From a bacterium UBP11_UBA4055 (GTDB lineage Bacteria; UBA4055), in contig DFZN01000039.1 of NCBI GenBank assembly GCA_002382735.1, positions 5,674 to 69,673 on the forward strand: a DNA stretch of 64,000 nt, written 5' to 3'. Under the pieces are notes generated by a model. The model saw only the letters and a program-made list of their open reading frames with translations, made no database searches and had not been told where the DNA came from. The translations under genes were made by a program, and so were the position numbers. Shown here in pieces: positions 52,055-60,465 of this stretch (the first letter of the stretch is position 1; the number at the start of each line of letters is the position of its first letter).

Positions 52055-53362
52055 TTAAATTTCCTCTTTTACAACCACGATTCTGTTGCCTTCGACTTTT
52101 GACACTTTTACCCGTTCTCCGGCGTTAATATATTCATTTGCCGATACCGCCTGATAAACCTCATTTTCTATCTCGATCTTTCCGCTGAGCCTTAGATCTG
52201 TAACAGCTTTACCTGTTTTTCCCGCCAGGACAGCAAGATGTAGAGAATCTTTAACACCCGCACCTTTCTCTTGTTGTTTTCGTACGATAAGAAAATCCAG
52301 AAATTTCGCATCCGGAAGGTATTTAGCCATGAAATACAATCCTACAAGCGACAGTATGAAAGAACCGCTCAGGACAGCACCCGCATTTAGAAAATCGTCA
52401 AGCGTGGGATTGTCTCCGACCAGAGTCATAAAGAACGATGCTCCGATTGCTAAAAGTCCGAGTATCCCTGTCACACCGAACCCCGGCACGACGAGTATTT
52501 CAATCAGCAGAAGTATCAATCCTGCGAGAAACACTATCACTTCAATGTGATCGGCCATGTCAATTACATAGTGCGAGCCGAAGAAAAGAACAAGTGCTAT
52601 CAGTCCGACCGTTCCGCCTACTCCCCAGCCTGCCGTCTTAACCTCAAATATCAGACCGAGAAAAGCCAGAGTGATCAGAAGCGAACTGATTATGGGATTG
52701 GTGAGGAATCTGACTATCCTTTCCGCGATCGAAATAGTTGTCTCTGAAATCTCGGAAGAAGTTATTCCGAGATACCGGAAAAGTTCTTCGTCGTCATGGA
52801 CTATCTTGTCGCACATTTTAAGTTCAAGTGCTTCTTTTGCAGTCAGAGTAAGGAGTTTCCCCTTTTCCGTGACACCTTCGATCTCTATATCTTCATCCAC
52901 CATCGCCCTTGCTATATCCTTGCTTCTTCCGTTGAGCTCTGCGGTCGAACCTATCTCTGAACGGAAATAAGACTGATTCTTCTCTGACTGTTTTTCGCCT
53001 TCCTGATTCACAACGGTAGCGGCACCGATTGTACTTCCTTCAGCCATCACGATCTTCTTACAACTTAATGATATCAGGGCGCCTGCGCTTATAGCCCTCT
53101 TGTTTATATATGCGACCGTCTCTATCGGAGAATTAAGTATGTGATCTTTTATCTTCGTCGCGCTGTCAACCCTTCCCCCGAATGTATTGATATCGAATAT
53201 GATCAGGTTCGAACCACCCTTGACGGCAGTACTTATGCTGCGCTCTATATAGAAAGCCAAGCCGTTATCTATCATGCCCTCAACTTTTATCCTGGTCGCC
53301 TGAGCCGGGAAAAGGTAAGAGAACAAGATAAGCACTAAAACCGCTGAAGCATATTTTTTCAT
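52055..53362 (-). CDS. nfeD: NfeD-family membrane serine protease (long form)
   Basis: 435 residues. Signal peptide or first helix at 1-20, then a ClpP/SppA-like domain: FDINTFGGRVDSA, INKRAISAGALISLSC with nucleophile Ser92, and Lys124 at the position of the general base. Several membrane helices (about 205-330) and a C-terminal OB-fold (YQAVSANEYINAGERVKV) follow. The archaeal homologue cleaves stomatin; partnering with FloA is expected here. Confidence 0.93.
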   Translation of the reverse strand: MKKYASAVLVLILFSYLFPAQATRIKVEGMIDNGLAFYIERSISTAVKGGSNLIIFDINTFGGRVDSATKIKDHILNSPIETVAYINKRAISAGALISLSCKKIVMAEGSTIGAATVVNQEGEKQSEKNQSYFRSEIGSTAELNGRSKDIARAMVDEDIEIEGVTEKGKLLTLTAKEALELKMCDKIVHDDEELFRYLGITSSEISETTISIAERIVRFLTNPIISSLLITLAFLGLIFEVKTAGWGVGGTVGLIALVLFFGSHYVIDMADHIEVIVFLAGLILLLIEILVVPGFGVTGILGLLAIGASFFMTLVGDNPTLDDFLNAGAVLSGSFILSLVGLYFMAKYLPDAKFLDFLIVRKQQEKGAGVKDSLHLAVLAGKTGKAVTDLRLSGKIEIENEVYQAVSANEYINAGERVKVSKVEGNRIVVVKEEI

Positions 53363-53380
53363 AAATTCTCCCTATGATGT

Positions 53381-54352
53381 TTAATATTGCACTGCTCTGA
53401 CTTCTTTAGCCGAGTATTCCCATTCAAGAGTAAGATTAGTTTCGACCTTTACGGGTATTTTATTAGTAATATTATCCAGTTCGCGGGCATCTGCAGTAAC
53501 TGAGAAATCGTCGGATGTCACATTCTGCAGTTCACTCACAGGTCCTACAACTGTTATATCAACGGCTATCGGATCAAGAAGGATATTCATGCTTTCCGGC
53601 TTGTTCGTTATCCTGATCGGTGCTTTAAAGGTAACTGAACCCTTTCTGACCACTTCCTGGCTGATCGTAACGCTTTTTTCAGAATAGATCAGTCTTCCCG
53701 GGTCAGTAAGTATGAGATCCAGCTCCTTAGAGAATCCGGCCGTTACATCTTCTTCTCTTATGCTTAAAGTACGGACATTTTTGACGAGCCTGACTTTAGA
53801 TTCAGGACCCCTGATCGTAACAGAATCCGGCTGCATTCTGAATTTTCCGGAAGTTACATAACCCGGCGCGGGTGTAAATTTGTAATCAAGGATGACCGGA
53901 ACTCTTGTCACCATCAGATCGTCGTAAACAACATTTATTTCCTGAGGATGAAATATAAAAAGCGGTTCAAGTTCCGTTCCTGAAGAATTTACGAAATAAT
54001 CCATGTTGATCTTTATCGTGGCAGAATCGGTAAATGTTGAACCGTCAATTTCAAAATATACATCTTTTGAAAAATCCGACATCAGGATGTTTTTACCTTT
54101 CGATCTGATCTTTATTCTCGCTTTTTCAGGAATCGGATTGAGAAGAGTCTTTCCTGAAACAATATTATTTAGCCTTATCGGGATATCAACGGTCGTTTCA
54201 AAGTCCTTCTGTAAGTTAATATTGAGCCATAAAGCAATACCGATTATCAGAAATATGATTTTCAAAGCAAAGTTAACCTTAACAGAGTCATAAATTCTTC
54301 TGGTCAGCCTAACAGTTGGACTTTTACTCAAAATCTTTTTGCCCTTATTCAT
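53381..54352 (-). CDS. YbbR-domain (CdaR-like) protein
   Basis: 323 residues from the ATG at 54352. One membrane helix (ALKIIFLIIGIALWLNINL, about 28-46) near the N-terminus, then three or so YbbR-like beta repeats (TTVDIPIRLNNI; RVPVILDYKF..APGYV; APIRITNKP...LDPIAVDITVVGPVS). In Firmicutes the protein CdaR regulates the diadenylate cyclase CdaA; no cdaA is next to this gene, so that role is unproven here. It is divergent from the thiamine operon. Confidence 0.85.
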   Translation of the reverse strand: MNKGKKILSKSPTVRLTRRIYDSVKVNFALKIIFLIIGIALWLNINLQKDFETTVDIPIRLNNIVSGKTLLNPIPEKARIKIRSKGKNILMSDFSKDVYFEIDGSTFTDSATIKINMDYFVNSSGTELEPLFIFHPQEINVVYDDLMVTRVPVILDYKFTPAPGYVTSGKFRMQPDSVTIRGPESKVRLVKNVRTLSIREEDVTAGFSKELDLILTDPGRLIYSEKSVTISQEVVRKGSVTFKAPIRITNKPESMNILLDPIAVDITVVGPVSELQNVTSDDFSVTADARELDNITNKIPVKVETNLTLEWEYSAKEVRAVQY

Positions 54353-54454
54353 ATCCAAAGCATTTTCCCCGAAATATTTCGTTGAATATAAAATTACTGT
54401 ATTTTAAAGCCGATGTAAAGGTTTAAATTAGATATTTTTCTCAAATTATTTACT

Positions 54455-54482
54455 TTGAAGTAAGAGAAAAATTACTTATATT
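54455..54482 (+). promoter_or_regulatory. Probable promoter of the thi operon
   Basis: TTGAAG (54455-54460), a 16-base spacer and TATATT (54477-54482). AAGTAA and TTACTT form an inverted repeat over the spacer. The start would fall a few bases before the riboswitch. Confidence 0.45.
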
Positions 54483-54491
54483 CTGCATTCG

Positions 54492-54572
54492 GCCCTGGGG
54501 GTGCCTTGTAAAGGCTGAGAGGGAAGTTTCCCGACCCTTGGAACCTGATTCGGATAATACCGACGGAGGAAA
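54492..54572 (+). promoter_or_regulatory. TPP riboswitch (THI element)
   Basis: All conserved blocks are present: CTGGGGGTGCC, GGCTGAGAGG, ACCCTTGGAACCTGATTCGGATAATACC, and the closing GACGGAGGAAAG. The GGAGGA that closes the aptamer is also the ribosome binding site of thiS, eight bases from its ATG, and no terminator lies between. Control is therefore likely at translation initiation. Confidence 0.96.
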
Positions 54573-54578
54573 GCGGCG

Positions 54579-54776
54579 ATGGAAATTATTTTAAACGGCA
54601 TATCTTACAGAACAAATTCAGAAAGCATATTCGGACTGATAACTGAAAAAGGTCTTAACCCTTCGACCGTTGTTGTTGAATTTAACGGCAGTGTCCTGAA
54701 AAAAGAATTCTGGAAAGATCAGACCATAGCTGAAAACGACAGGATCGAAGTCTTAAATTTTGTGGGCGGCGGATAA
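54579..54776 (+). CDS. thiS: Sulfur carrier protein ThiS
   Basis: 65 residues with the ubiquitin-like fold pattern and the essential C-terminal GG (VGGG). Its C-terminus is adenylated (by ThiF, not in this window), then carries sulfur as a thiocarboxylate for thiazole formation by ThiG. First gene of the operon; its stop codon shares one base with the thiG start. Confidence 0.95.
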   Translation: MEIILNGISYRTNSESIFGLITEKGLNPSTVVVEFNGSVLKKEFWKDQTIAENDRIEVLNFVGGG

Positions 54777-55543
54777 TGAACGATATTCTGAAAATAGGCG
54801 GCAGGGAGTTTACTAACAGGCTTTTTACTGGAACGGGAAAGTTCAGATCGAGAAGTCTTATACCTGAAATGCTTAAAGCGAGCGGATCGGAGATGATAAC
54901 CGTGGCTTTGAGAAGAGTGGATTTTGATGCGGGTAACGAAAACATACTCGAATTTATTCCGAAACACATTACACTTTTACCGAACACTTCCGGCGCAAGG
55001 AACTGCGATGAGGCTGTCAGGATCGCAAGGATCGCAAGAGAAGCCGGAATGGGCGATTTTATCAAGATCGAGATAATCACTGAAACAAAATATCTTATGC
55101 CCGACAACGATGAGACTTTGAAGGCTACGAAGATACTTGCGGCTGAAGGTTTTATTGTCCTTCCTTATGTTATGCCTGATCTGACCTATTCATATAAGCT
55201 TGTTGACGCGGGAGCCGCCGCTGTTATGCCGCTTGGTTCTGCGATAGGATCGAACAGAGGACTGAAGATGAAAGAGATCATAGAGATGATCATCGAGAAC
55301 ATTGACCTTCCCGTCGTCGTGGACGCGGGGATCGGCAGGCCGTCACAGGCGGCGGAGGCCATGGAGCTCGGCGCGGACGCTGTTCTGGTCAACACCGCCA
55401 TATCCATAGCTGATGATCCCGTGGGTATGGGCAGGGCTTTTTCGATGGCGGTGCAGGCCGGCAGGCTGGCCTATCTTGCACGCATGGGTGAAGAAAGTAA
55501 AACAGCGAACGCTTCGAGCCCCCTGACGGGCTTTTTAAGATAA
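54776..55543 (+). CDS. thiG: Thiazole synthase ThiG
   Basis: 255 residues, TIM-barrel. It condenses deoxyxylulose-5-phosphate, dehydroglycine and ThiS thiocarboxylate to the thiazole phosphate. Motifs: RLFTGTGKF.S near the start, a FIKIE lysine strand near residue 96 (Schiff base), AVMPLGSAIGSNRG near 155, and VVDAGIGRPSQAAEAMELGADAV near 180-203. Closely linked to thiS and thiH (eight bases to the latter's start). Confidence 0.96.
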   Translation: MNDILKIGGREFTNRLFTGTGKFRSRSLIPEMLKASGSEMITVALRRVDFDAGNENILEFIPKHITLLPNTSGARNCDEAVRIARIAREAGMGDFIKIEIITETKYLMPDNDETLKATKILAAEGFIVLPYVMPDLTYSYKLVDAGAAAVMPLGSAIGSNRGLKMKEIIEMIIENIDLPVVVDAGIGRPSQAAEAMELGADAVLVNTAISIADDPVGMGRAFSMAVQAGRLAYLARMGEESKTANASSPLTGFLR

Positions 55544-55551
55544 GGATAATT

Positions 55552-56661
55552 ATGTCTTTTTTACATGAACTTGAAAAATATGAAAATTTCGATTTTGAGG
55601 GATATTTTAACTCAGTTACGGCCGATGATGTAAAAAAGAGCATCGGAAAGGAAAAGCCGGGAGCAAATGACATGCTCAATCTGCTCTCCCCCGCCGCCGA
55701 GGAATTTCTCGAAGAAATGGCTAAACGGTCACACTTACTTACAATGCAGTATTTCGGGGGAACGATATCCCTATACATTCCGCTCTACATCTCGAACTAC
55801 TGCTCGAACGGCTGCGTTTACTGCGGGTTTTCTGCCGGCAACAAGATCCCGAGGAAAATGCTTTCAATGGAAGAGATCGAAACGGAAGCTCTGTCGATTA
55901 AAAAGACGGGAATTAAGCATCTTCTCGTTCTGACGGGAGAAGCTGAGGAAAAGGCTGGTTTTGATTATATTAAACCTGCAATAGAGCTTCTTTCTAAACA
56001 TTTTCCTTCGATCTCTGTAGAAATGTTCCCGATGAGCACTGAGCAGTACGCCGAACTTAAGAAATGCGGCGTTGACGGGCTGACTGTTTATCAGGAGGTT
56101 AACGACAGGACAATTTACGCTCAAGTGCATCCTTTCGGCAGAAAATCCGACTACAACTGGCGGCTTGAATGTCCGGAAAGAGGCGCGAAAGCCGGATTCC
56201 GGCTTATCAATATCGGCGCTCTTTACGGGCTCGGCGATGTCAGGAAGGAAGCATTCTTCAACGCTATGCATGCAAAATACCTTGACGATAAATATCCCGA
56301 CACCGAGATCGCCGTTTCCTTTCCGAGAATAAATCATTCGGAAGGGAACTTCAAGCCGCAGCACAGGCTTTCGGACAGATCATTCGTTCAGTTCCTGACC
56401 GCATTCCGCATTTTTCTTCCCAGGGTGGGGCTTAATGTCTCAACGAGAGAGAAAGCCGACTTCAGGGACAACCTTTTGCCGTTAGGCATTACGAGAATGT
56501 CGGCGGGATCAATAACTTCCGTGGGCGGCTACGCAGAATCGGAAGAGGACGATGTCCCGCAGTTCGATATTTCAGACAACCGCAGCGTAACGGAAACGAT
56601 CTCGATGATAAAACAGAAGGGCTATCAGCCTGTATTAAAAGACTGGGAAATGATAAAATGA
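55552..56661 (+). CDS. thiH: 2-iminoacetate synthase ThiH (radical SAM)
   Basis: 369 residues. It makes dehydroglycine from tyrosine. The radical SAM cluster is Cys84, Cys88 and Cys91 (CSNGCVYC), followed by LVLTGEAE and a C-terminal biotin-synthase-like domain (MSAGSITSVGGY). The choice of ThiH over the oxygen-dependent ThiO suggests anaerobic or microaerobic life. It overlaps the next gene by four bases. Confidence 0.96.
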   Translation: MSFLHELEKYENFDFEGYFNSVTADDVKKSIGKEKPGANDMLNLLSPAAEEFLEEMAKRSHLLTMQYFGGTISLYIPLYISNYCSNGCVYCGFSAGNKIPRKMLSMEEIETEALSIKKTGIKHLLVLTGEAEEKAGFDYIKPAIELLSKHFPSISVEMFPMSTEQYAELKKCGVDGLTVYQEVNDRTIYAQVHPFGRKSDYNWRLECPERGAKAGFRLINIGALYGLGDVRKEAFFNAMHAKYLDDKYPDTEIAVSFPRINHSEGNFKPQHRLSDRSFVQFLTAFRIFLPRVGLNVSTREKADFRDNLLPLGITRMSAGSITSVGGYAESEEDDVPQFDISDNRSVTETISMIKQKGYQPVLKDWEMIK

Positions 56662-57698
56662 ACAACAGCTACAGAATAATCGACGCCAATGTAAACCGCG
56701 CAGCTGAAGGTCTTAGAGCGCTTGAGGATCATTTCAGGTTCGTCAAGAACGATAAACTAATAAATGAAAACCTTCGTGATCTCCGGCACAGAGTCAGAGA
56801 ATCCCTCAAGCATCTCGACGGAATTCTGATCTCAAGCAGGGAATCATCGAACGACAACGGTCTTGAAATATCCCAGAATTCCGGAAACGACAAAAAGACT
56901 TCCGAAAAAGAGATAATAGCGGCAAATTTCAAAAGAGTTCAGGAGGCACTCAGAAGTATCGAGGAGAACCTCAATCTTACAGGAAATTACGGTGAAGCAA
57001 AAATATTCGAAAGGATCAGGTTCGATGTTTACACTCTGGAAAGAACCGCTCTCGGAGTTATCAAAAAAAACCTGCCTGAAGGTCTCTACTGCATAACCGC
57101 TGAAGAATTTTCCAACGGCAGAAGCAATGTCGAAGTCGTAAAAGAAATGCTTGAAGCAGGGATTAAGATCATTCAGTACCGCGAAAAAGAGGAAAGAAAA
57201 ACCAGAAAGCAAATGATCGCTGAATGCAGAGAGATCAGAAAGCTGACAAGAGAGCACGGAGCTTTATTCATTGTGAATGATTTTCTGGATATCGCGATAA
57301 TTTGTGAAGCCGACGGAATTCACTGCGGACAGGACGACATGTCGGTTCAGGATGTGAAAAAACTCGCTCCACATCTCATGGTCGGAATTTCAACTCATTC
57401 TCCGGATCAGGCACCAAAAGCAGTTGAGGACGGAGCGGATTACATCGGTGTGGGGCCGATATTCTCGACTAAAACAAAGAAAAATGTCTGTGATGCTGTC
57501 GGCTTTGAATATCTTGAATTCGCTGTCAAAAACATAAAGATCCCGTTCGTAGCTATCGGAGGTATAAAAGAACACAATATCGGAGAAGTGGTCAAAAGAG
57601 GCGCGAAAATAATAGCATTGGTCACTGAGATCGTCGGCGCGGAAAACATAAAAGAGAAGATCGGAAATTTAAATAATAAATTAAAGGATATAAGATGA
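56658..57698 (+). CDS. thiE: ThiD2-ThiE fusion: HMP-P kinase and thiamine phosphate synthase
   Basis: 346 residues. Residues 1-135 match the ThiD2 domain (YRIIDANVNRAAEGLRALED and a RVQEALRSIEENL repeat-like helix), a kinase specific for HMP phosphate. About 140-346 is ThiE: GLYCITAE, an IQYREKE strand, FIVNDFLDIA, ADGIHCGQDD, GISTHS, DYIGVGPIFSTKTK and IPFVAIGG. The fusion takes the ThiC product to HMP pyrophosphate and couples it to thiazole phosphate. It overlaps thiH and thiC by four bases each. Confidence 0.93.
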   Translation: MNNSYRIIDANVNRAAEGLRALEDHFRFVKNDKLINENLRDLRHRVRESLKHLDGILISSRESSNDNGLEISQNSGNDKKTSEKEIIAANFKRVQEALRSIEENLNLTGNYGEAKIFERIRFDVYTLERTALGVIKKNLPEGLYCITAEEFSNGRSNVEVVKEMLEAGIKIIQYREKEERKTRKQMIAECREIRKLTREHGALFIVNDFLDIAIICEADGIHCGQDDMSVQDVKKLAPHLMVGISTHSPDQAPKAVEDGADYIGVGPIFSTKTKKNVCDAVGFEYLEFAVKNIKIPFVAIGGIKEHNIGEVVKRGAKIIALVTEIVGAENIKEKIGNLNNKLKDIR

Positions 57699-58981
57699 AT
57701 TACACAACACAGATGGACGCGGCATCCAAAGGAATAGTCACTCCTCAGATGCAGGATGTTCTAAATGATGAACATATCAGCGAACAGGAACTTTTGAAAC
57801 TGATGTCGGAAGGAAAAATAGTCATTCCGGCAAATAAAAATCATAAGAACCTGAGAGGTATCGGTATCGGTCAGGGCTTAAAAACCAAAGTCAATGTTAA
57901 TCTCGGCGTTTCGAAGGACTGCTTTAACCTTGACATGGAGATGAAAAAAGTCAGAACCGCTCTTAAACTGAAAACTGATGCAATCATGGATCTGAGTACA
58001 TTCGGTGATACGCAATCATTCAGAAAGCTGATCGTGAAAGAATCACCCGTTATGCTTGGAACCGTGCCTATTTATGATACGGTGAGGGAGTATATCAACA
58101 AACCGATAAAAGACATCTCTGTTGACGAGTGGTTCGGAATTACCGAAAGACACATACTTGACGGCATAGATTTCCTGACCATACATGCAGGACTGACAAA
58201 AGTAGTAATTGAAAGAGTTAAGAAAAATATGAGGCTGACCCATGTAGTTTCGAGGGGCGGATCGATCCTGATGGAATGGATGGAAGAGAACGAAGCGGAA
58301 AATCCCTTCTACGAACATTTTGAAAGACTTCTCGATCTGTGTGAAAAATATGATGTGACTTTGAGCCTCGGCGACGGTCTCAGGCCGGGTTGCTTGAAGG
58401 ACAGCACAGACGCGCCGCAGATACAGGAACTTATCATGCTTGGTGAACTGACGAAGCAGGCATGGAAGAGAAAAGTTCAGATTATGATCGAAGGACCCGG
58501 ACATGTTCCTTTGAACGAGATCATTTCCAACATGCAGCTTCAGAAGAAGCTCTGTCACGGCGCGCCCTTTTATGTACTCGGCCCGCTTGTGACCGACATC
58601 GCTCCCGGCTACGATCATATCACAGCCGCCATTGGCGGAGCTCTTGCGGCGGCTCACGGGGCGGACTTCCTGTGCTATGTTACGCCTGCGGAACATCTCC
58701 GCCTGCCCGACCTTGACGATATGAAGGAAGGCGTTATCGCCACCCGCATTGCCGCCCACGCCGCCGACATTGCGCGGGGACTCCCCGGCGCAATGGACTG
58801 GGACAACGCGATGAGCAAGGCGCGCCACGACCTTGACTGGAAAGCGCAGATAGACCTCGCCATTGACCCCGAAAAAGCAAAAGCTTACCGCGAATCAGCA
58901 GCGCCCTTAGACGAGGAAGTATGCTCGATGTGCGGCGAGTTCTGCGCGATAAAAAGAAGCAACAGAGTTCTGGATAAATAG
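57695..58981 (+). CDS. thiC: Phosphomethylpyrimidine synthase ThiC
   Basis: 428 residues, the short anaerobe-type form without the long N-terminal domain. It rearranges aminoimidazole ribotide to HMP phosphate by radical SAM chemistry. Motifs: TKVNVNLGVS, IMDLSTFGD, TVPIYD, ILDGIDFLTIHAG, EGPGHVPL, YDHITAAIGGA, CYVTPAEHL, and the C-terminal cluster CSMCGEFC. Last gene of the thi operon; no clear terminator follows. Confidence 0.97.
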   Translation: MNYTTQMDAASKGIVTPQMQDVLNDEHISEQELLKLMSEGKIVIPANKNHKNLRGIGIGQGLKTKVNVNLGVSKDCFNLDMEMKKVRTALKLKTDAIMDLSTFGDTQSFRKLIVKESPVMLGTVPIYDTVREYINKPIKDISVDEWFGITERHILDGIDFLTIHAGLTKVVIERVKKNMRLTHVVSRGGSILMEWMEENEAENPFYEHFERLLDLCEKYDVTLSLGDGLRPGCLKDSTDAPQIQELIMLGELTKQAWKRKVQIMIEGPGHVPLNEIISNMQLQKKLCHGAPFYVLGPLVTDIAPGYDHITAAIGGALAAAHGADFLCYVTPAEHLRLPDLDDMKEGVIATRIAAHAADIARGLPGAMDWDNAMSKARHDLDWKAQIDLAIDPEKAKAYRESAAPLDEEVCSMCGEFCAIKRSNRVLDK

Positions 58982-59017
58982 TGAAATAATATCTTCATGC
59001 TCTTTTTACAGAGAATT

Positions 59018-59227
59018 CTAAAGTTTTGCTGCGTTAAATAACTCTTCGCATTCGTAGTATTTCTTACTCAGCCAACCTTTTCCTTTTTGTAAATTCTCCT
59101 TTTCAATTGGTGGATTAAAAAGCATTCTCGGTTTTCCAAGTAATAATAGAATAAGTGATGTTTCTTCATTATATTTTTCATTTTTTTTAATTTGTAAAAG
59201 CATATCATCGATTTTATCGACTTTCAA
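59018..59227 (-). CDS. Small hypothetical protein
   Basis: 69 residues, AT-rich, not recognised. Lysine- and glutamate-rich with one hydrophobic run (SLILLLLGKPRMLFNPP). Its ATG overlaps the stop of the upstream 83-residue gene by four bases (ATGA), which supports both being real and translated together. No signal peptide. Confidence 0.45.
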   Translation of the reverse strand: MKVDKIDDMLLQIKKNEKYNEETSLILLLLGKPRMLFNPPIEKENLQKGKGWLSKKYYECEELFNAAKL

Positions 59228-59475
59228 TTTATTTTTTTTATATGACTTTTTATTCCTTCAACTAATTCATAAAACGATTTAACTTCAAGATGTTTTTCAA
59301 TTCCAGCAATATAACTCAATCCGACTTTTATTCCAGGAGAAATTACAGAGATTTGATTACCAAAGCAAGGGGCAAAATATGTGCATTTATAAACATTGTC
59401 ATTTGCTTTGCAAAAATAAACACGGCCTTGTAGAAACAATGATAAATTAGGTATTTTATTCACATTACTAATCAT
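59224..59475 (-). CDS. Small hypothetical protein
   Basis: 83 residues, not recognised. Beta-type pattern (SLFLQGRVYFCKANDNVYKCTYFAPCFGNQISVISPG) with three cysteines, ending in a basic helix. No good ribosome site before the ATG at 59475. AT-rich like its partner downstream, so the pair is probably acquired DNA; it may be an accessory two-gene module. Confidence 0.45.
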   Translation of the reverse strand: MISNVNKIPNLSLFLQGRVYFCKANDNVYKCTYFAPCFGNQISVISPGIKVGLSYIAGIEKHLEVKSFYELVEGIKSHIKKIN

Positions 59476-59571
59476 TTAAATCTATTACAATTGGTATAGT
59501 AATTCAAGTCAGTAATAATGGCTACCCCTTTTTGTTCATTACTCCAAAAATCACTTTACTACTTATACAGT

Positions 59572-59860
59572 TCAATTTTCGTTAAAGAGAATTAATCTCT
59601 CGTCGGGTATGATGCCTTCCCAAAATGCTTCGATAAACCGGATCTTCAGGTATCTTAAATGTGTTTTGGGAATTTCGATGATATTAGGTGACGGGTCGTC
59701 AATAAATGTGCGGATCTGCCCTCCGCCCTTTATTTTTTCAGGCCGTCTAAATAGCATTTACCAAGCTGCTTGAAACCCGATACATTTTCATTCGAATAGC
59801 TAAATTCCAGTTCTTTAAGAGTTTTGTTCCCTCAGCCGGTACCGCGATTTCTTGAGTCTG
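59572..59860 (-). pseudogene. Possible degenerate gene in a 485-bp gap
   Basis: Between 59476 and 59960 no intact gene is seen. On the minus strand a frame reading KTLKELEFSYSNENVSGFKQLGKCYLDGLKK (about 59850-59750) stops, and the next frame continues at once as IKGGGQIRTFIDDPSPN...RFIEAFWEGIIPDERLIL to 59572. Both halves look protein-like and a single indel would join them. Family not recognised; this may instead be chance. Confidence 0.35.
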
Positions 59861-59960
59861 AATTTATCGAATAATAAAGATCGTATCAACATCAAAAAAG
59901 AAGATTTGTTTAAATATCGGAAGTTTAGTATATTTGAATTAAAATGAAACTGGGGTAATT

Positions 59961-60173
59961 ATGATAACGAAAGACCTTAAAAATGAGACTTTAAAATTGA
60001 GCCCGATCGAGAAAGTTCAATTGGTAGAATTGATATTGCAGAGCCTGAATGAATTTGATACGAAAATAGAGAATCTATGGGTAGCCGAATCTGAAGCGAG
60101 ATATGGTGACTATAAGGATGGTAAATTAAAGGAAGTATCTTTCGAGGATGTCAAAAAAAGGCTTAATAAATGA
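59961..60173 (+). CDS. Addiction-module antitoxin (TIGR02574-like)
   Basis: 70 residues with the typical helical start LKLSPIEKVQLVELILQSL and a short tail (ARYGDYKDGKLKEVSFEDV). Such antitoxins precede ParE/RelE toxins; here the toxin start overlaps its end by four bases. The tail is the part expected to bind the toxin. Confidence 0.88.
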   Translation: MITKDLKNETLKLSPIEKVQLVELILQSLNEFDTKIENLWVAESEARYGDYKDGKLKEVSFEDVKKRLNK

Positions 60174-60460
60174 AAATCGTTTTTCTGCCTCCCGCAGTTA
60201 AAGAACTTGAAGACGCAATAAACTATTATAATTTTCAGCTCGAAAAGCTGGGTGATCAGTTCTATCAGGAATTCTCGGAAGCTTGTTTACTTATCAGAAA
60301 TTTTCCTTCCATCTGGCATAAAACAGGTAAATTTACAAGAAGATTCGTATTAAAAAGATTTCCGTATCTTATCCTTTTCGTTGCAGAACCAGATAAGATC
60401 ATAATTACTGCTGTTGCTCATCAACACAGAAATCCTGAATCATATATCAGAAGTTTATAA
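60170..60460 (+). CDS. ParE/RelE-superfamily toxin
   Basis: 96 residues: a VKELEDAINYYN helix, RNFPSIWHK, RRFVLKRFPYLILFV strands and the end AVAHQHRNPESYI. The RRF.LKRFPY and H..R.P patterns are standard for the family, which inhibits gyrase (ParE) or cleaves mRNA (RelE). It appears intact. Five bases separate it from lnt. Confidence 0.9.
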   Translation: MKIVFLPPAVKELEDAINYYNFQLEKLGDQFYQEFSEACLLIRNFPSIWHKTGKFTRRFVLKRFPYLILFVAEPDKIIITAVAHQHRNPESYIRSL

Positions 60461-60465
60461 TATTT

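Noticed and set aside
58043..58828. 261-codon minus-strand frame inside thiC
   Set aside because: Antisense shadow of ThiC; no independent evidence.
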